Below are positions 10,833 through 19,850 of a DNA stretch of 64,000 nt, one piece after another (position 1 is the stretch's first letter; each line of letters begins with the position of its first letter). Position numbers and translations under genes: made by a program. The stretch spans positions 1 through 64,000 of the forward strand of contig JADJSY010000008.1 in the NCBI GenBank assembly GCA_016711435.1, in the 5' to 3' direction. The notes beneath the pieces were generated by a model. The model saw only the letters and a list, made by a program, of their open reading frames with translations, searched no databases and was not told the DNA's origin. Source of the DNA: Lewinellaceae bacterium. Its GTDB lineage: Bacteria; Bacteroidota; Bacteroidia; Chitinophagales; Saprospiraceae.

Positions 10833-10923
10833 ATCAGCCAAAAACGCTTTTTTTATATAAATTTTGGCTGCAAAAATTTTCAATACAGCCAAAATTGCTA
10901 TTTTTGTATCAAAATTGGCTGAT
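10833..10923 (+). promoter_or_regulatory. Control region of the AAA ATPase with four CAGCCAAAA sites
   Basis: CAGCCAAAA or its complement occurs four times, at 10835-10844 (direct), 10861-10870 (inverted), 10886-10894 (direct) and 10911-10921 (inverted, one extra difference), in an AT-rich stretch. A -7-like TATTTTTG lies at 10899-10906 between sites three and four, 19 bp before ATG 10925. The alternating orientation looks like a pair of operators for a dimeric regulator, or two nested hairpins. Confidence 0.5.
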
Positions 10924-10924
10924 T

Positions 10925-12356
10925 ATGAATATGCAACCAGACATTGTCGGAAGAAAAAAAGAGATACAGCACTTAAAAAGCATTGTAGAAAGCCCCAAGT
11001 CGGAGTTTTTGGCGGTATACGGGCGGCGCAGGGTTGGAAAAACGTTTCTGTTGCGCGAATTTTTCGAGTATAAATTTGATTTTCAAATTTCAGGACTGGC
11101 AAACGCCGACACGAAACAACAACTGTTCAACTTTCACACTGCTTTGGCGAGGCAGTCAATGTTGTTTTTGACGCACAACCTGAAAATTGGTTAGAAGCAT
11201 TTCAACGTTTGATTGACCATTTGGAAACACTCAGAAAGGAAAAGAGAATGGTCGCTTTTTTGATGAAATGCCCTGGTTTGACACGAAAACCTCGGATTTT
11301 GTCATGGGCCTTGAGCATTTTTGGAACAGTTGGGCAGGCAACCGAAAAGACGTTTTGTTGATTGCCTGTGGTTCGGCAGCCTCCTGATGATGAACGTGCT
11401 GATCAATCATTCAGGCGGGTTACACAATCGCGTTACACAAAAAATCAAAATTCGAACCATTTTGCCTGCAAGAAGTAGAGGAGATGCTGGAGCGGAAGCA
11501 TTGTGTCCTCGATCGTTACCAGATTGTACAATTGTACATGGTGTTAGGCGGCATTCCGCATTACCTTGATGCAGTCAAACCCGAGCTTTCGGCCACCCAA
11601 AACATTCAAGCCTTGTTTTTTGAGAAAGCAAGTTTCCTAAAAAACGAGTTTTTCAATTTGTACCGTTCGCTTTTCAAAAAACACGAGATTTATGAGAAGG
11701 TAGTGCAGGTTTTGTCCACCAGAACTTATGGCTTGCAGCGCAATGAAATCGTAAAATTGTCCCAAATATCGTCGGGTGGAACGCTCACCAAAGTGCTTGC
11801 TGACCTTGAAGAGAGCGGGTTTATTACATCGTATATATCCCTGGACGAGAAAAGCAAAAACAAGGTTTACCGGCTCTCCGATTATTACACGGCATTTTAT
11901 TTTAAATTCATCAAGGATAGTCCGTACAAAGGTGAAGGCGCATGGACCAACCTCATGGATAATTCCACCCATCGGGCCTGGGAAGGATTTACCTTCGAAC
12001 AAGTATGCCTTGACCACATTCCTCAGATCAAAAAAACCTTGGGAATTCAAGGCGTGCTTTCCAAAGAAGCTGCCTGGAAAGGCAGTACGGAAGAACAATC
12101 GGCGAAAATCGATTTGCTTATTGACCGCCGCGACCAGGTCATCAACCTTTGTGAAGCTAAATTTTCATTGGGAAAATTTACGATTGATAAAGACTATGCA
12201 GAAAAGTTGCGCACCAAAATCAGTGTTTTCAAAACGGTCAGTAAAACCAGAAAATCTGTTTTCCTGACAATGATAACAACGTATGGCGTTGAAAAAAACA
12301 AATACTCTACAGCGATGGTACAAAACGAGGTTGTTATGGGCGATTTATTTGCATAG
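10925..12356 (+). pseudogene. AAA ATPase with C-terminal DUF234 nuclease-like domain, frameshifted
   Basis: The family joins a P-loop ATPase to DUF234, a PD-(D/E)xK-like domain; members are often accessory genes of unknown role. Visible here: the Walker A region VYGRRRVGKTFLLREFF (about 11017-11065), Walker B as FFDEMPW near 11257-11275 in a shifted frame, a sensor stretch DVLLIACGSAASW, then an intact 290-codon frame 11484-12356 covering the winged-helix and DUF234 parts (IDLLIDRRDQVINLCEAKFS, with the acidic/Lys pattern of a nuclease core). At least three frame changes lie between 11130 and 11480, one at a T run before Walker B. The C-terminal half alone could be translated. It is either a decaying gene or contains sequence errors. 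Confidence 0.75.
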
Positions 12357-12362
12357 TATAAA

Positions 12363-15026
12363 CTACAGCAAAAACCGATACGTAAATTTCACCAGGAAAA
12401 TATTCTGCGGCCTTGTGTTGAATACGTTGTCGAACAAACTGCGCGGTAGCGGCGTGTTCAGGTCCGAGTAGGCATCCGGTGTGTTGCCCTGCGACCAGAC
12501 TACGTATATCTCCGAACCCGGGACGTACTCCCAGCGGACAACGAGGTTGGAGCGGAACTGAACAAAGTTAAAATCCGGCGCTTCGAAAGAATAATCCGCT
12601 ACACCGTTCCGGTCTTCATCCACGGCAAAACCGCCGGGCATTTCCTGAATTTCCTGTGCAGTATACCGGTGAAAACGCCCGTCGTACGCCTGCCCCAGCG
12701 GGTTGGTCACGTAACCGTAGTTGTTGTATAAAGCCCTGAAAATGAACGGTTGCGCGTAGTACTGAACTGTCAGATTGGGCGTGAGGTTGTAGTTGATACG
12801 CGCCGTCAGGGAAAGGCTGCGCTGGTCCACTTCGCTGACGATGGTACGGCGCTGACCCTCGTAATTTAATTGAGTGACGAACTGGTCTTGCCTGCGCCAG
12901 CTGTGGCTGTAACCCGGGTAAAACCCGAATTTCAAGGCGTCGAGCGGTTGTACGTTGACCCCGACACTGTAATCCTCGTATGTCACCGTATTTCCGAAAC
13001 CCCGGGCATAATTGACATTTGCAGAAAACGACACCTTTTTCCGACCGTCCGTTGAAATATTGGCAAAACCGCCCATGCCGGGTGGTTTGCGCAGGGACGA
13101 GCCGCCGCGCAGGGCGTTGTTGGAAATTTCATTGGGATTCCAGGTGAGGCCCGCGCCCGCATTCCAGTTGTTTTTAAACCAGGCCCAGGAATTCGTATTA
13201 AAGGCGGAGTACAAAAACTGTCCGCCGAAATCCCAGCGCGCCCAGTGGTTGTAATTGATCCGCCAGGTGCGGAAAACAGAAAACGGTTTCTGTATCTGAT
13301 AGCCCGCCCAGGTAAAATGATTGATCTCGTCGGCGCTCAGCAGGAATCCGATGTCGTTCAGTTCGAGTTCCGGGGAACGCCAGGTGATGCCCGATTCGAA
13401 TTTGAAAACGCCGCCTTTTTTGTCGGGTGTCCCGCCGATTTTCCCGATTTTAAACGTGCCGCCGTTGCCGCTGAGCGCGGTGCGTGTACTGTCTACCGAA
13501 AGATGGCCGGCATTTTCGCGCTGAAACAGGTGCACAAACCCGGTTTGTGTTGCCAGAATGGTTTCGGGGCTGCCTTCCACGCGGCTGAACAACGCGCTTG
13601 CCTTCACGTACCACCAGCGGTTTTTCCAGAACTGCTGAAAATCTATGCCGGCGGAATAGGCATTGCGGTGGAGCAGGTCGAGGTCGTTTTCCCGGTTAAC
13701 GGCGGTAAAAATGCCGCCGATGATGGTATTGCCGCCGTCAAAATCCTTGAGCAGGCGGCCGACGGTATAATTGGTCAGGGGTTCCACCATTTCCTTGCGG
13801 CGCTCGCCATTGCGGTCGATAGTGGCCGATTCGCGCTGCGTTACACTTTCCAACAGGCCGATGGACCAGCCGTTTTTTGTTTTTCCGCTGAATTTAGCCG
13901 CCCCCAGAATGGAAGTCTGCTGCGGATGATCGGCGTATTCGCCGTCCTGCAAATGCGCCCTGCTGTGCGGAGCGCCGCCGATGCGCCGGGAATAAAAAAG
14001 CAGGTCGGCGTCATAATCGCCACCCGCTTCCGAGCCGGTGAGCCGGTAGTCGAACAAATTGCGGCTTTCGATAAAAAACGGGCGTCTTTCTTCAAAAAAT
14101 ACCTCGTAGCCGTCCAGTCGCACCGCGCCCGGATCGGCTTCCACCTGTCCGAAATCCGGATTGATCGTGAAATCCAGGATCAGGTCGCTGGTGACTGCCA
14201 GTTTACCGTCGAGGCCGCCGTTGAGGCGGTTTCTGCTGCCGTCGGCGAAGGGATTGCCTTCTTCTTTTTCAAAACGTTCGGTCTGCGCCACCAGGTAAGG
14301 CGCCAGTTCCACCTGCTTGCGGGTGGTGAGGTTGCGCAGCCCCAGCAATTCGCCGAAACCGCTCACCCACGCGCCCGCGTTTTGCGGAATGTGTTGCCAG
14401 TACGAACGTTCGGCTTTCCGGAAAATAAGCCGTTGCACCTGGAAGCCCCAAACGGGTTCGGCCTGGTTGCCGTAGCGCAGCTGGCTGAACGGGATTTTTA
14501 TCTCCGCCGTCCAGCCCAGCGTATCGACGTGCGTTCGGGCGTACCAGATCGGATTCCAGTTGCTGTCCCAGTTGTTGCCGTTGTTCGAAATGAATTCATC
14601 ACCTTTCACCCCACTGGCTGAAATGGTAAATGAAAATGCGGAACGCAGGTCGTGGTAACTGTCGATATTGATCTCCACCCAGTCGCCCGGAAACTCGTCG
14701 CGGCGGCTCATGCGCTCCACAATGCTGTCGGGCGCACTATCGAAACAGCGGTACGCAATGAGCAGGAATTTTTCGTCGTAGAGAATTTTGAATTGGGTCT
14801 GCTGGCTGGGCGGCAGGCCTTCCGAGGGCTGGTACTGGATAAAATCGCCGCCCCACTCCACTTTGTCCCAGAGCGCTTCGTCGGGAATTCCATCCAGTTC
14901 GATGGACGCGCCGTCCGTAAATTGTGTGGTGTATTGTCTTTTGACAATTTCAGCCTGCGCAACCTGGGCAGATATTTTCACAGAATACAGTAAAAGGACA
15001 GACAGAAAGGAAATGGCTATTTTCAT
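12363..15026 (-). CDS. DUF5916 protein with N-terminal CBM9-like domain, outer-membrane-associated
   Basis: An 887-residue protein from ATG 15026 (MKIAISFLSVLLLYSVKISAQ, a signal peptide), which I prefer to the longer frame start. Residues about 25-230 resemble the carbohydrate-binding family 9-like fold (ELDGIPDEALWDKVEWG), followed by the long DUF5916 region with alternating beta-strand patterns and a C-terminus ending in KFTYRFLL, typical of an outer-membrane barrel. The molecular role of the family is unknown; members are common in Bacteroidota and often sit alone as here. The gene diverges from the AraC-type regulator at 15273, with a hairpin in between. Confidence 0.85.
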   Translation of the reverse strand: MKIAISFLSVLLLYSVKISAQVAQAEIVKRQYTTQFTDGASIELDGIPDEALWDKVEWGGDFIQYQPSEGLPPSQQTQFKILYDEKFLLIAYRCFDSAPDSIVERMSRRDEFPGDWVEINIDSYHDLRSAFSFTISASGVKGDEFISNNGNNWDSNWNPIWYARTHVDTLGWTAEIKIPFSQLRYGNQAEPVWGFQVQRLIFRKAERSYWQHIPQNAGAWVSGFGELLGLRNLTTRKQVELAPYLVAQTERFEKEEGNPFADGSRNRLNGGLDGKLAVTSDLILDFTINPDFGQVEADPGAVRLDGYEVFFEERRPFFIESRNLFDYRLTGSEAGGDYDADLLFYSRRIGGAPHSRAHLQDGEYADHPQQTSILGAAKFSGKTKNGWSIGLLESVTQRESATIDRNGERRKEMVEPLTNYTVGRLLKDFDGGNTIIGGIFTAVNRENDLDLLHRNAYSAGIDFQQFWKNRWWYVKASALFSRVEGSPETILATQTGFVHLFQRENAGHLSVDSTRTALSGNGGTFKIGKIGGTPDKKGGVFKFESGITWRSPELELNDIGFLLSADEINHFTWAGYQIQKPFSVFRTWRINYNHWARWDFGGQFLYSAFNTNSWAWFKNNWNAGAGLTWNPNEISNNALRGGSSLRKPPGMGGFANISTDGRKKVSFSANVNYARGFGNTVTYEDYSVGVNVQPLDALKFGFYPGYSHSWRRQDQFVTQLNYEGQRRTIVSEVDQRSLSLTARINYNLTPNLTVQYYAQPFIFRALYNNYGYVTNPLGQAYDGRFHRYTAQEIQEMPGGFAVDEDRNGVADYSFEAPDFNFVQFRSNLVVRWEYVPGSEIYVVWSQGNTPDAYSDLNTPLPRSLFDNVFNTRPQNIFLVKFTYRFLL

Positions 15027-15128
15027 GGATGAGAAAGTTGCAGAGAGGGAGGTGGGGGCAAAGACAGGACGCCGGGCCGGGGGTTGCAAAAGTCTGCAAA
15101 TATTATACAGAAAAGGATGATGATCTCA

Positions 15129-15249
15129 GGTTTTGGTGTTTTGGGTTTTTGGTTTTGTTTTAGTGTTTTGGATCCAGCCACTCGTTCGGGTGGCTGGATC
15201 CAAAACACTAAAACACTAAAATACCAAAACACCAAAAACCCAAAACCCG
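15129..15249. repeat. Long hairpin between divergent genes
   Basis: The arms at about 15129-15183 and 15188-15249 have a perfect 21-bp core (15161-15181 with 15190-15210) including GGATCCAGCCAC. The outer parts pair with small offsets because they are made of sliding GTTTTGGTGTTTTGGG units. It lies about 25 bp before the AraC-type start, so it is probably transcribed as that gene's 5' leader. Confidence 0.8.
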
Positions 15250-15272
15250 ATTCATTACTTTTGCCTGTAATA

Positions 15273-16283
15273 ATGGTCAACTTCATTGCGATTTTTGGCA
15301 CGCTGGCTTTTTGCCACGCGATTTTCCTGGCGGTCTTTTTCTGGCGGCGGCAGGAGGGTAACCGCGTTTCCAACCAATTGCTGGCCTTGTTGCTGTTGGC
15401 GCTGGCGGTGCGTATTACCAAATCAGTGGTGGGCATCATTATTCCCGGCACGGGCAAATACGCACCTGTATTAGCAGTGGTCGGCATGGTCGCCATCGGC
15501 CCTTTTTTGTGGTTGTACTTAAAAAGTGTATTGGAGAAATGGGGCAGTTTTCCCAAGGAACAGGCCCTGCACTTCATTGTTCCGGCATTATATGTGGTCG
15601 CCTTCTGGATACTTCCACGCAGCGCAACGTACTATTTTTACCAGGCTGCCGTAGCCCACATGGGCGTATATGTAGCCATGAGTGCTGTGTTATTGTCCCG
15701 TCGATTACAGACATCCGGCCTGGAAAAACCCGGACAGCAATGGATGTGGTTGCTCACGCTGGCGGTTGCAGTGATCTGGACCACTTTTTTTATCCAGTTG
15801 CACATTGATTCCAGTCAGACCTATGTACTCATTACCACCTGCGCGGCACTCACGCTGTACCTCCTGAGTTTCTGGGGCATGATGCACATGAAGGTATTTT
15901 CCAAAAACAGGCATGTCAAAACACCGCCCGATGAGGCGCAGTTTGCCGCATTGGCCGAGCGCATCACCCGCTTGTTTGAACAGGAAAAAACCTATATGGA
16001 CAGCCATCTGAGCATCAATCGGCTCGCCGAACGGCTGGACGTTCCGCCCTATCTGTTGAGCAAAGCGATCAATGTAGTGTTTCAAAAATCGTTTCCCGAA
16101 TTGCTACACGATTACCGGGTGGCCGAAGCGGCCCGCCGCCTGCTGGACCCCGATTACAGCCACCTGAGCATTGAAGGGATTGCCACAGAAAGCGGGTTTC
16201 AGTCGCTTTCGGCTTTTTACACCGCTTTCAAAAAAGTGCATGGCGTGACGCCCACCGAGTGGAAGCGACAAAATGGCTCCTGA
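15273..16283 (+). CDS. AraC-family transcriptional regulator with N-terminal membrane domain
   Basis: A 336-residue protein starting at ATG 15273 (MVNFIAIFGTLAFCHAIFL). The first about 210 residues carry six to seven hydrophobic segments, typical of Bacteroidota membrane-bound AraC regulators. The last about 100 residues are the double helix-turn-helix (MDSHLSINRLAERLDVPPYL, then LSIEGIATESGFQSLSAFYT AFKKVHGVTPTEW). It probably senses a membrane or periplasmic cue and binds DNA from the membrane. The open frame continues upstream through the hairpin, but that part is repeat-encoded and unlikely to be translated. Targets are unknown; the divergent DUF5916 gene is one candidate. Confidence 0.85.
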   Translation: MVNFIAIFGTLAFCHAIFLAVFFWRRQEGNRVSNQLLALLLLALAVRITKSVVGIIIPGTGKYAPVLAVVGMVAIGPFLWLYLKSVLEKWGSFPKEQALHFIVPALYVVAFWILPRSATYYFYQAAVAHMGVYVAMSAVLLSRRLQTSGLEKPGQQWMWLLTLAVAVIWTTFFIQLHIDSSQTYVLITTCAALTLYLLSFWGMMHMKVFSKNRHVKTPPDEAQFAALAERITRLFEQEKTYMDSHLSINRLAERLDVPPYLLSKAINVVFQKSFPELLHDYRVAEAARRLLDPDYSHLSIEGIATESGFQSLSAFYTAFKKVHGVTPTEWKRQNGS

Positions 16284-16380
16284 TTCGCCGAATCCGCACA
16301 AACAGCACTTGTTTTCCGGCATCAACAGCCGTTGGTTTGTCTTGATTTCAGGCAAAAACAATTTTTAACCAACAACGGCT

Positions 16381-16896
16381 ATGCAAATGATCACACGTAA
16401 AAATTTCATCCTCACTGCATTCACCAGCGCTGCCGGCGCCCTCATTCTTCCAGGTATTTTGAACGGACAAGCGCAACCTACACCATCTAAAACGCCCAAA
16501 GGCGATCCTTTGAACACCGCTTTGGTAAAGGAATTCGTAGGAGCAGCACACAAGGATTTTGAAAAAATGAAAACCCTGCTGCTGGAAACACCTGACCTGC
16601 TGAATGCAGTGAACAACCTCGGCGGCTGGGACTGGGAAGACGCCATCGGCGCACCGGGCCATGTAGGCGACCGCGAAATGACCTTGTTCCTGCTGGAAAA
16701 GGGTGCCCGGCCCACCATTTGTACCGCTGCCATGCTCGGCGAACTGAAAGTGGTGAAGGACTTTATCAAGGCCTTTCCGCACATGAAGAATGCCGTCGGG
16801 CCGCATAATATTTCTTTGATGCGCCATGCCAAAGCAGGCGGGGAACCGGCAGAAAAGGTATTGAAATACCTGGTTGGGATCGGGGCGAAGGAGTAG
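16381..16896 (+). CDS. Secreted ankyrin-repeat-like protein
   Basis: A 171-residue protein. The N-terminus MQMITRKNFILTAFTSAAGA has a polar start, a hydrophobic stretch and an AQA cleavage-like site at about residue 32; the single Arg makes a Tat signal unlikely. The rest has helical ankyrin-like features (HKDFEKMKTLLLETPDLLNAVNNLGGWDWEDAIGAPGHVG, EMTLFLLEKGARP). An alternative start is the second ATG two codons on. It stands alone, tail to tail with the lipoprotein gene at 16906. Function is not known. Confidence 0.75.
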   Translation: MQMITRKNFILTAFTSAAGALILPGILNGQAQPTPSKTPKGDPLNTALVKEFVGAAHKDFEKMKTLLLETPDLLNAVNNLGGWDWEDAIGAPGHVGDREMTLFLLEKGARPTICTAAMLGELKVVKDFIKAFPHMKNAVGPHNISLMRHAKAGGEPAEKVLKYLVGIGAKE

Positions 16897-16905
16897 GATT
16901 AAATT

Positions 16906-17367
16906 CTACTCTTTCACCCTTTTATAACGTTCCACAATCACCCGGTCGATGCCCAGATTTTCCAGTTTCTCCACGCCCTGCTGGGTGAACGTATCATTTT
17001 TAACTGTTACCACAAATGAAAAGGTGTGGTCCTCCCATTCCCGATTGTTGAAATACTCTAAATGCTCTGTATACACGCTATCCACCAGCGTATAGGTTCC
17101 GCCACCGCCGGAATAAGCGGCCGTAGCCGTGTCTTTGCCCATATTCAAGTCGTGGAGAAAGAAAGCAAAATGCGTCGGCGTTATGATTTTGATCATTTTG
17201 TTCTTCGGATTAAAAGTGGAAAAAGTAGAGTCTTTTTCTGTGCTGGTGGCGGAGATCAGTTCCCAGGTACCCGTGAGGGGAATGGAGGGCTTTTGCCTGG
17301 GGGCTGTTTCGCAGGAAGTGATGAGGACGAGGGCAAAGAGAAGAAAGAAGAACAGGGTGGATTTCAT
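16906..17367 (-). CDS. Putative lipoprotein of the lipocalin-like type
   Basis: A 153-residue protein from ATG 17367. MKSTLFFFLLFALVLITSCE is a lipoprotein signal with the lipobox Cys at residue 19. The mature part (GTWELISATS..., then IKIITPTHFAFFLHD, GTYTLVDSVYTEHLEYF) has the strand pattern of small Bacteroidota lipocalin-like/DUF4488-type proteins. The longer open frame upstream crosses a hairpin and was not used. Function unknown. Confidence 0.7.
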   Translation of the reverse strand: MKSTLFFFLLFALVLITSCETAPRQKPSIPLTGTWELISATSTEKDSTFSTFNPKNKMIKIITPTHFAFFLHDLNMGKDTATAAYSGGGGTYTLVDSVYTEHLEYFNNREWEDHTFSFVVTVKNDTFTQQGVEKLENLGIDRVIVERYKRVKE

Positions 17368-17454
17368 TATTTTTGATTGATTTGTTACGTGAGCAAAGCC
17401 GTGCATTGCGAGCAGGAACGAGCCAATTCCAAGCATTTTGAAGGCATGATGCGC

Positions 17455-17525
17455 AAAAAAGTGTGGCACACCTCACGTAATTGATTGATAATGAATGTTC
17501 AGATGAAGGTGTGCCACACATTTTT
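17455..17525. repeat. Hairpin with 13-bp perfect arms and flanking A/T tracts
   Basis: GTGTGGCACACCT (17461-17473) pairs with 17507-17519. An A run before and a T run after extend the stem, so it could work as a terminator on either strand. It lies upstream of the lipoprotein gene. Confidence 0.7.
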
Positions 17526-17590
17526 GACAAAGGTATTTCACAAAATTTACAAAGTGTTCATTGCCAAATCTTTGTGTTCTTTGTGCCAAA

Positions 17591-17683
17591 CTTCGGACGG
17601 ATGACTAACGGCTTCGCACTGACGACTTCGGACTTCGCACGAGCGACTTCGAACTTCGACTGACGACTTCGCACTTCGCACTT
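17591..17683. repeat. Degenerate tandem repeat of CTTCGCACTTCG-type units (family D)
   Basis: Units such as GACTTCGCACTTCGCAC, GACTTCGAACTTCGAC and GACTTCGGACTTCGCAC follow one another directly up to the epimerase coding region. The same family recurs at 40.80-40.89 kb at the fecR end. Confidence 0.75.
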
Positions 17684-17707
17684 TTCATAACGGGCGCTAC
17701 CGGTTTT

Positions 17708-18667
17708 GTGGGCGCCGCAATGACAAGGCACTTTGCTGCTGCGGGTTATCAGGTGACCGGCAGCGGGCGGGTAGCAGCGCCGGCGGCATTGCTGGAGGTA
17801 GCCGGTTATCATCTCGCAGACATAAGTCGGCCCATAGCGCCGGTGCAGACGGACGTCGTCATACACGCCGCAGCGGTGGTGTCGGATACGGCTTCAGAAA
17901 CGGCATTGCAAGCGGCGAATGTCGCAGGCCTCCGGCACTTATATGAAGCGACACGCGCATGTCGCTTGTTTATTTACATTTCTTCCTCTTCCGTTTACGA
18001 TACAAGGCACGCAGAACACGTTGAAGATGAACCGGTTGCGTTGCCTTTACTCTCCGCCTATGGGCGCAGCAAACGCATGGCGGAAGACTGGCTGATCCAG
18101 CAAGACTGGAGTGACCGCACGCTCATTGTTTTGCGCCCCAGGGCAGTGTATGGCCCAGGCGACCGCGTGTTGCTACCCCGTCTACTCCGGCTCGTGCGGG
18201 CCGGACGGATTTTTATTCCCGGCAATATGCGGGTGCAGAGTTCGCTCACACATGTGTGCAATTTGTGCGCAGCAGTGGAGCATTGTATCGGGCATTATGC
18301 GCAACATCCCGGAGGCGTTCATGTATTTAATGTGGCGGATGCAGCGCCTTATGACATGCGGGCGGCTGTCAACGGATTGCTGGCTGCCGTGTGCGGGCGT
18401 GAACTTGATTTTGTAGAAATGCCGTTGGCCCCGCTCCGCGTTTTTGCCGGAATCATGGAAAAAATGCGTATCCCTGCGTCAATTACGCCCATGAGCCTGG
18501 CAGTTGTTTCTCAAAACAATATCCTGCAGGTGGAAAAAATCACCCAAACGATTGGGTTTAAACCTCAATTGAATCTTTGGGATGAACTGGGAAATATCGG
18601 CGCCTGGGCGCAACGGGCGGGCGAGAAGGCGCTGCGGGCGGCGGATCCAAGACTCCCCTGGATGTGA
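17708..18667 (+). CDS. NAD-dependent epimerase/dehydratase (extended SDR), N-terminus uncertain
   Basis: Extended SDR enzymes act on nucleotide sugars or steroid-like substrates. The nucleotide-binding motif LFITGATGFVGAAMTRHFA begins upstream of the GTG at 17708, from about 17681, so the true start lies further left. In frame, however, there is only family D repeat sequence back to a TAA near 17606, with no ATG; CTG 17660 is one option. YGRSKRMAEDW (catalytic Tyr-x3-Lys) and the substrate-binding RPRAVYGPGDR are present, and the length fits the family. The repeat seems to have replaced the original start region, or a few bases are missing. The substrate cannot be told from sequence. Confidence 0.8.
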   Translation: MGAAMTRHFAAAGYQVTGSGRVAAPAALLEVAGYHLADISRPIAPVQTDVVIHAAAVVSDTASETALQAANVAGLRHLYEATRACRLFIYISSSSVYDTRHAEHVEDEPVALPLLSAYGRSKRMAEDWLIQQDWSDRTLIVLRPRAVYGPGDRVLLPRLLRLVRAGRIFIPGNMRVQSSLTHVCNLCAAVEHCIGHYAQHPGGVHVFNVADAAPYDMRAAVNGLLAAVCGRELDFVEMPLAPLRVFAGIMEKMRIPASITPMSLAVVSQNNILQVEKITQTIGFKPQLNLWDELGNIGAWAQRAGEKALRAADPRLPWM

Positions 18668-18668
18668 T

Positions 18669-19106
18669 TTAAATAGAAAAATCAATCGCCTCCGGAACAA
18701 AATCCTGAATATCCTCCAGGGTTTTGGATTCCAGCACCGCCAAAGTAGCATCGCGCACCTGGACAAAAACAGCGTTGATGGGACAAACTTCTTCCGTACA
18801 ATCCGCGCATTTCTGATAAAAATATAAGCTTACGCAGGGCAGCAGCGCAATGGGCCCGTCGACCACGCGAATAACAGTAGCAAGGCTTGTTTTATCCGGC
18901 GCATTTCTCAAAAAATAACCGCCTCCCCTCCCCTTTTTACTGCCGAGTATCTGGGCGTTTTTGAGTTCGAGCAGTATGTTTTCTAAAAACTTGATCGGTA
19001 TTTTTTTTTGCTCGGCAATATCCGTAATCAGGACAGGCCCCTGATCCTGCCGGGCTGCCAGATAACTCAATGCCTTCAAGGCGTACTGTGTCTTTTTGGA
19101 TAACAT
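18669..19106 (-). CDS. Rrf2-family transcriptional regulator
   Basis: A 145-residue protein from ATG 19106 (MLSKKTQYALKALSYLAARQ). It has an N-terminal winged helix and a dimer helix, with four Cys in PCVSLYFYQKCADCTEEVCP, the region that binds Fe-S in IscR/NsrR/RsrR relatives. This suggests redox or cysteine/sulphur sensing. It diverges from the peroxiredoxin gene, with about 100 bp between the starts, so it may control that gene and itself. It ends tail to tail with the epimerase (1 bp apart). Confidence 0.85.
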   Translation of the reverse strand: MLSKKTQYALKALSYLAARQDQGPVLITDIAEQKKIPIKFLENILLELKNAQILGSKKGRGGGYFLRNAPDKTSLATVIRVVDGPIALLPCVSLYFYQKCADCTEEVCPINAVFVQVRDATLAVLESKTLEDIQDFVPEAIDFSI

Positions 19107-19171
19107 AGCCGCAAAGGTAAACCACATTTTTTATTACTTTTAAAAAGTCTATAAAATTTGTAGAGAATACA

Positions 19172-19179
19172 TACTTTTG
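19172..19179 (+). promoter_or_regulatory. -7 box (TACTTTTG) for the peroxiredoxin gene
   Basis: It matches TAnnTTTG and lies 29 bp before ATG 19209, in an AT-rich gap shared with the divergent Rrf2 gene. A -33 element is not clear. Any Rrf2 operator should lie in 19107-19208. Confidence 0.45.
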
Positions 19180-19208
19180 CAGCGAACAATCTAAACTTTT
19201 CTACAAAT

Positions 19209-19850
19209 ATGAGCATACGTTTAGGAGACATCGCCCCCAATTTCCAGGTTCAGACCACTTCCGGCGACATAGATTTTTACGAATTTCTCGGCGACAGCTG
19301 GGGTATCCTGTTTTCACACCCTGCCGACTATACCCCGGTATGTACCACCGAATTGGGCAAAACGGCCATTTTGCAGGATGAATTTGCCAAACGCAACACC
19401 AAAGTTATCGCCGTTAGCGTCGATCCATTGGACAGCCACTTCGGCTGGGTGAAAGACATCAATGAAACCCAGCATGTAACAGTCGGTTTCCCGATCATTG
19501 CCGACCCCGATCGCGTCGTTGCTACATTATACGACATGATCCATCCGAATGCATCGGAAAAAACCACCGTTCGTTCCCTGTTCATCATCGGACCCGATCG
19601 CAAGGTCAAACTCATCATCACCTATCCCGCTTCCACAGGCCGCAATTTTCAGGAAGTACTGCGCGTCCTCGAATCCCTGCAACTCACGGCGCAATACAGT
19701 GTGGCAACCCCTGCCGACTGGCAGCACGGCGATGATGTGATCGTAGTGCCCGCCGTATCTACAGAAGACGCGATCAAAAAATTCCCGAAAGGTTTGAATG
19801 TCATCAAGCCTTACCTGCGCTATACGCCACAACCCAATTTAGAGAAGTGA
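19209..19850 (+). CDS. Peroxiredoxin of the Prx6 (1-Cys) type
   Basis: A 213-residue cytoplasmic thiol peroxidase that reduces hydrogen peroxide and alkyl hydroperoxides. The peroxidatic Cys45 lies in HPADYTPVCTTELG; the conserved Arg is in KTTVRSLFIIGPDRKVKL. The extended C-terminal arm (VVPAVSTEDAIKKFPKG) is characteristic of the Prx6 group. Divergent from an Rrf2 regulator. The last codons and stop (LEK, AAG TGA) run straight into GAGGTGAG repeats of the following hairpin. Confidence 0.93.
   Translation: MSIRLGDIAPNFQVQTTSGDIDFYEFLGDSWGILFSHPADYTPVCTTELGKTAILQDEFAKRNTKVIAVSVDPLDSHFGWVKDINETQHVTVGFPIIADPDRVVATLYDMIHPNASEKTTVRSLFIIGPDRKVKLIITYPASTGRNFQEVLRVLESLQLTAQYSVATPADWQHGDDVIVVPAVSTEDAIKKFPKGLNVIKPYLRYTPQPNLEK

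Noticed and set aside
13245..14621. Long 458-codon plus-strand frame inside the DUF5916 gene
   Set aside because: Antisense shadow of a well-supported gene; no domain recognised.
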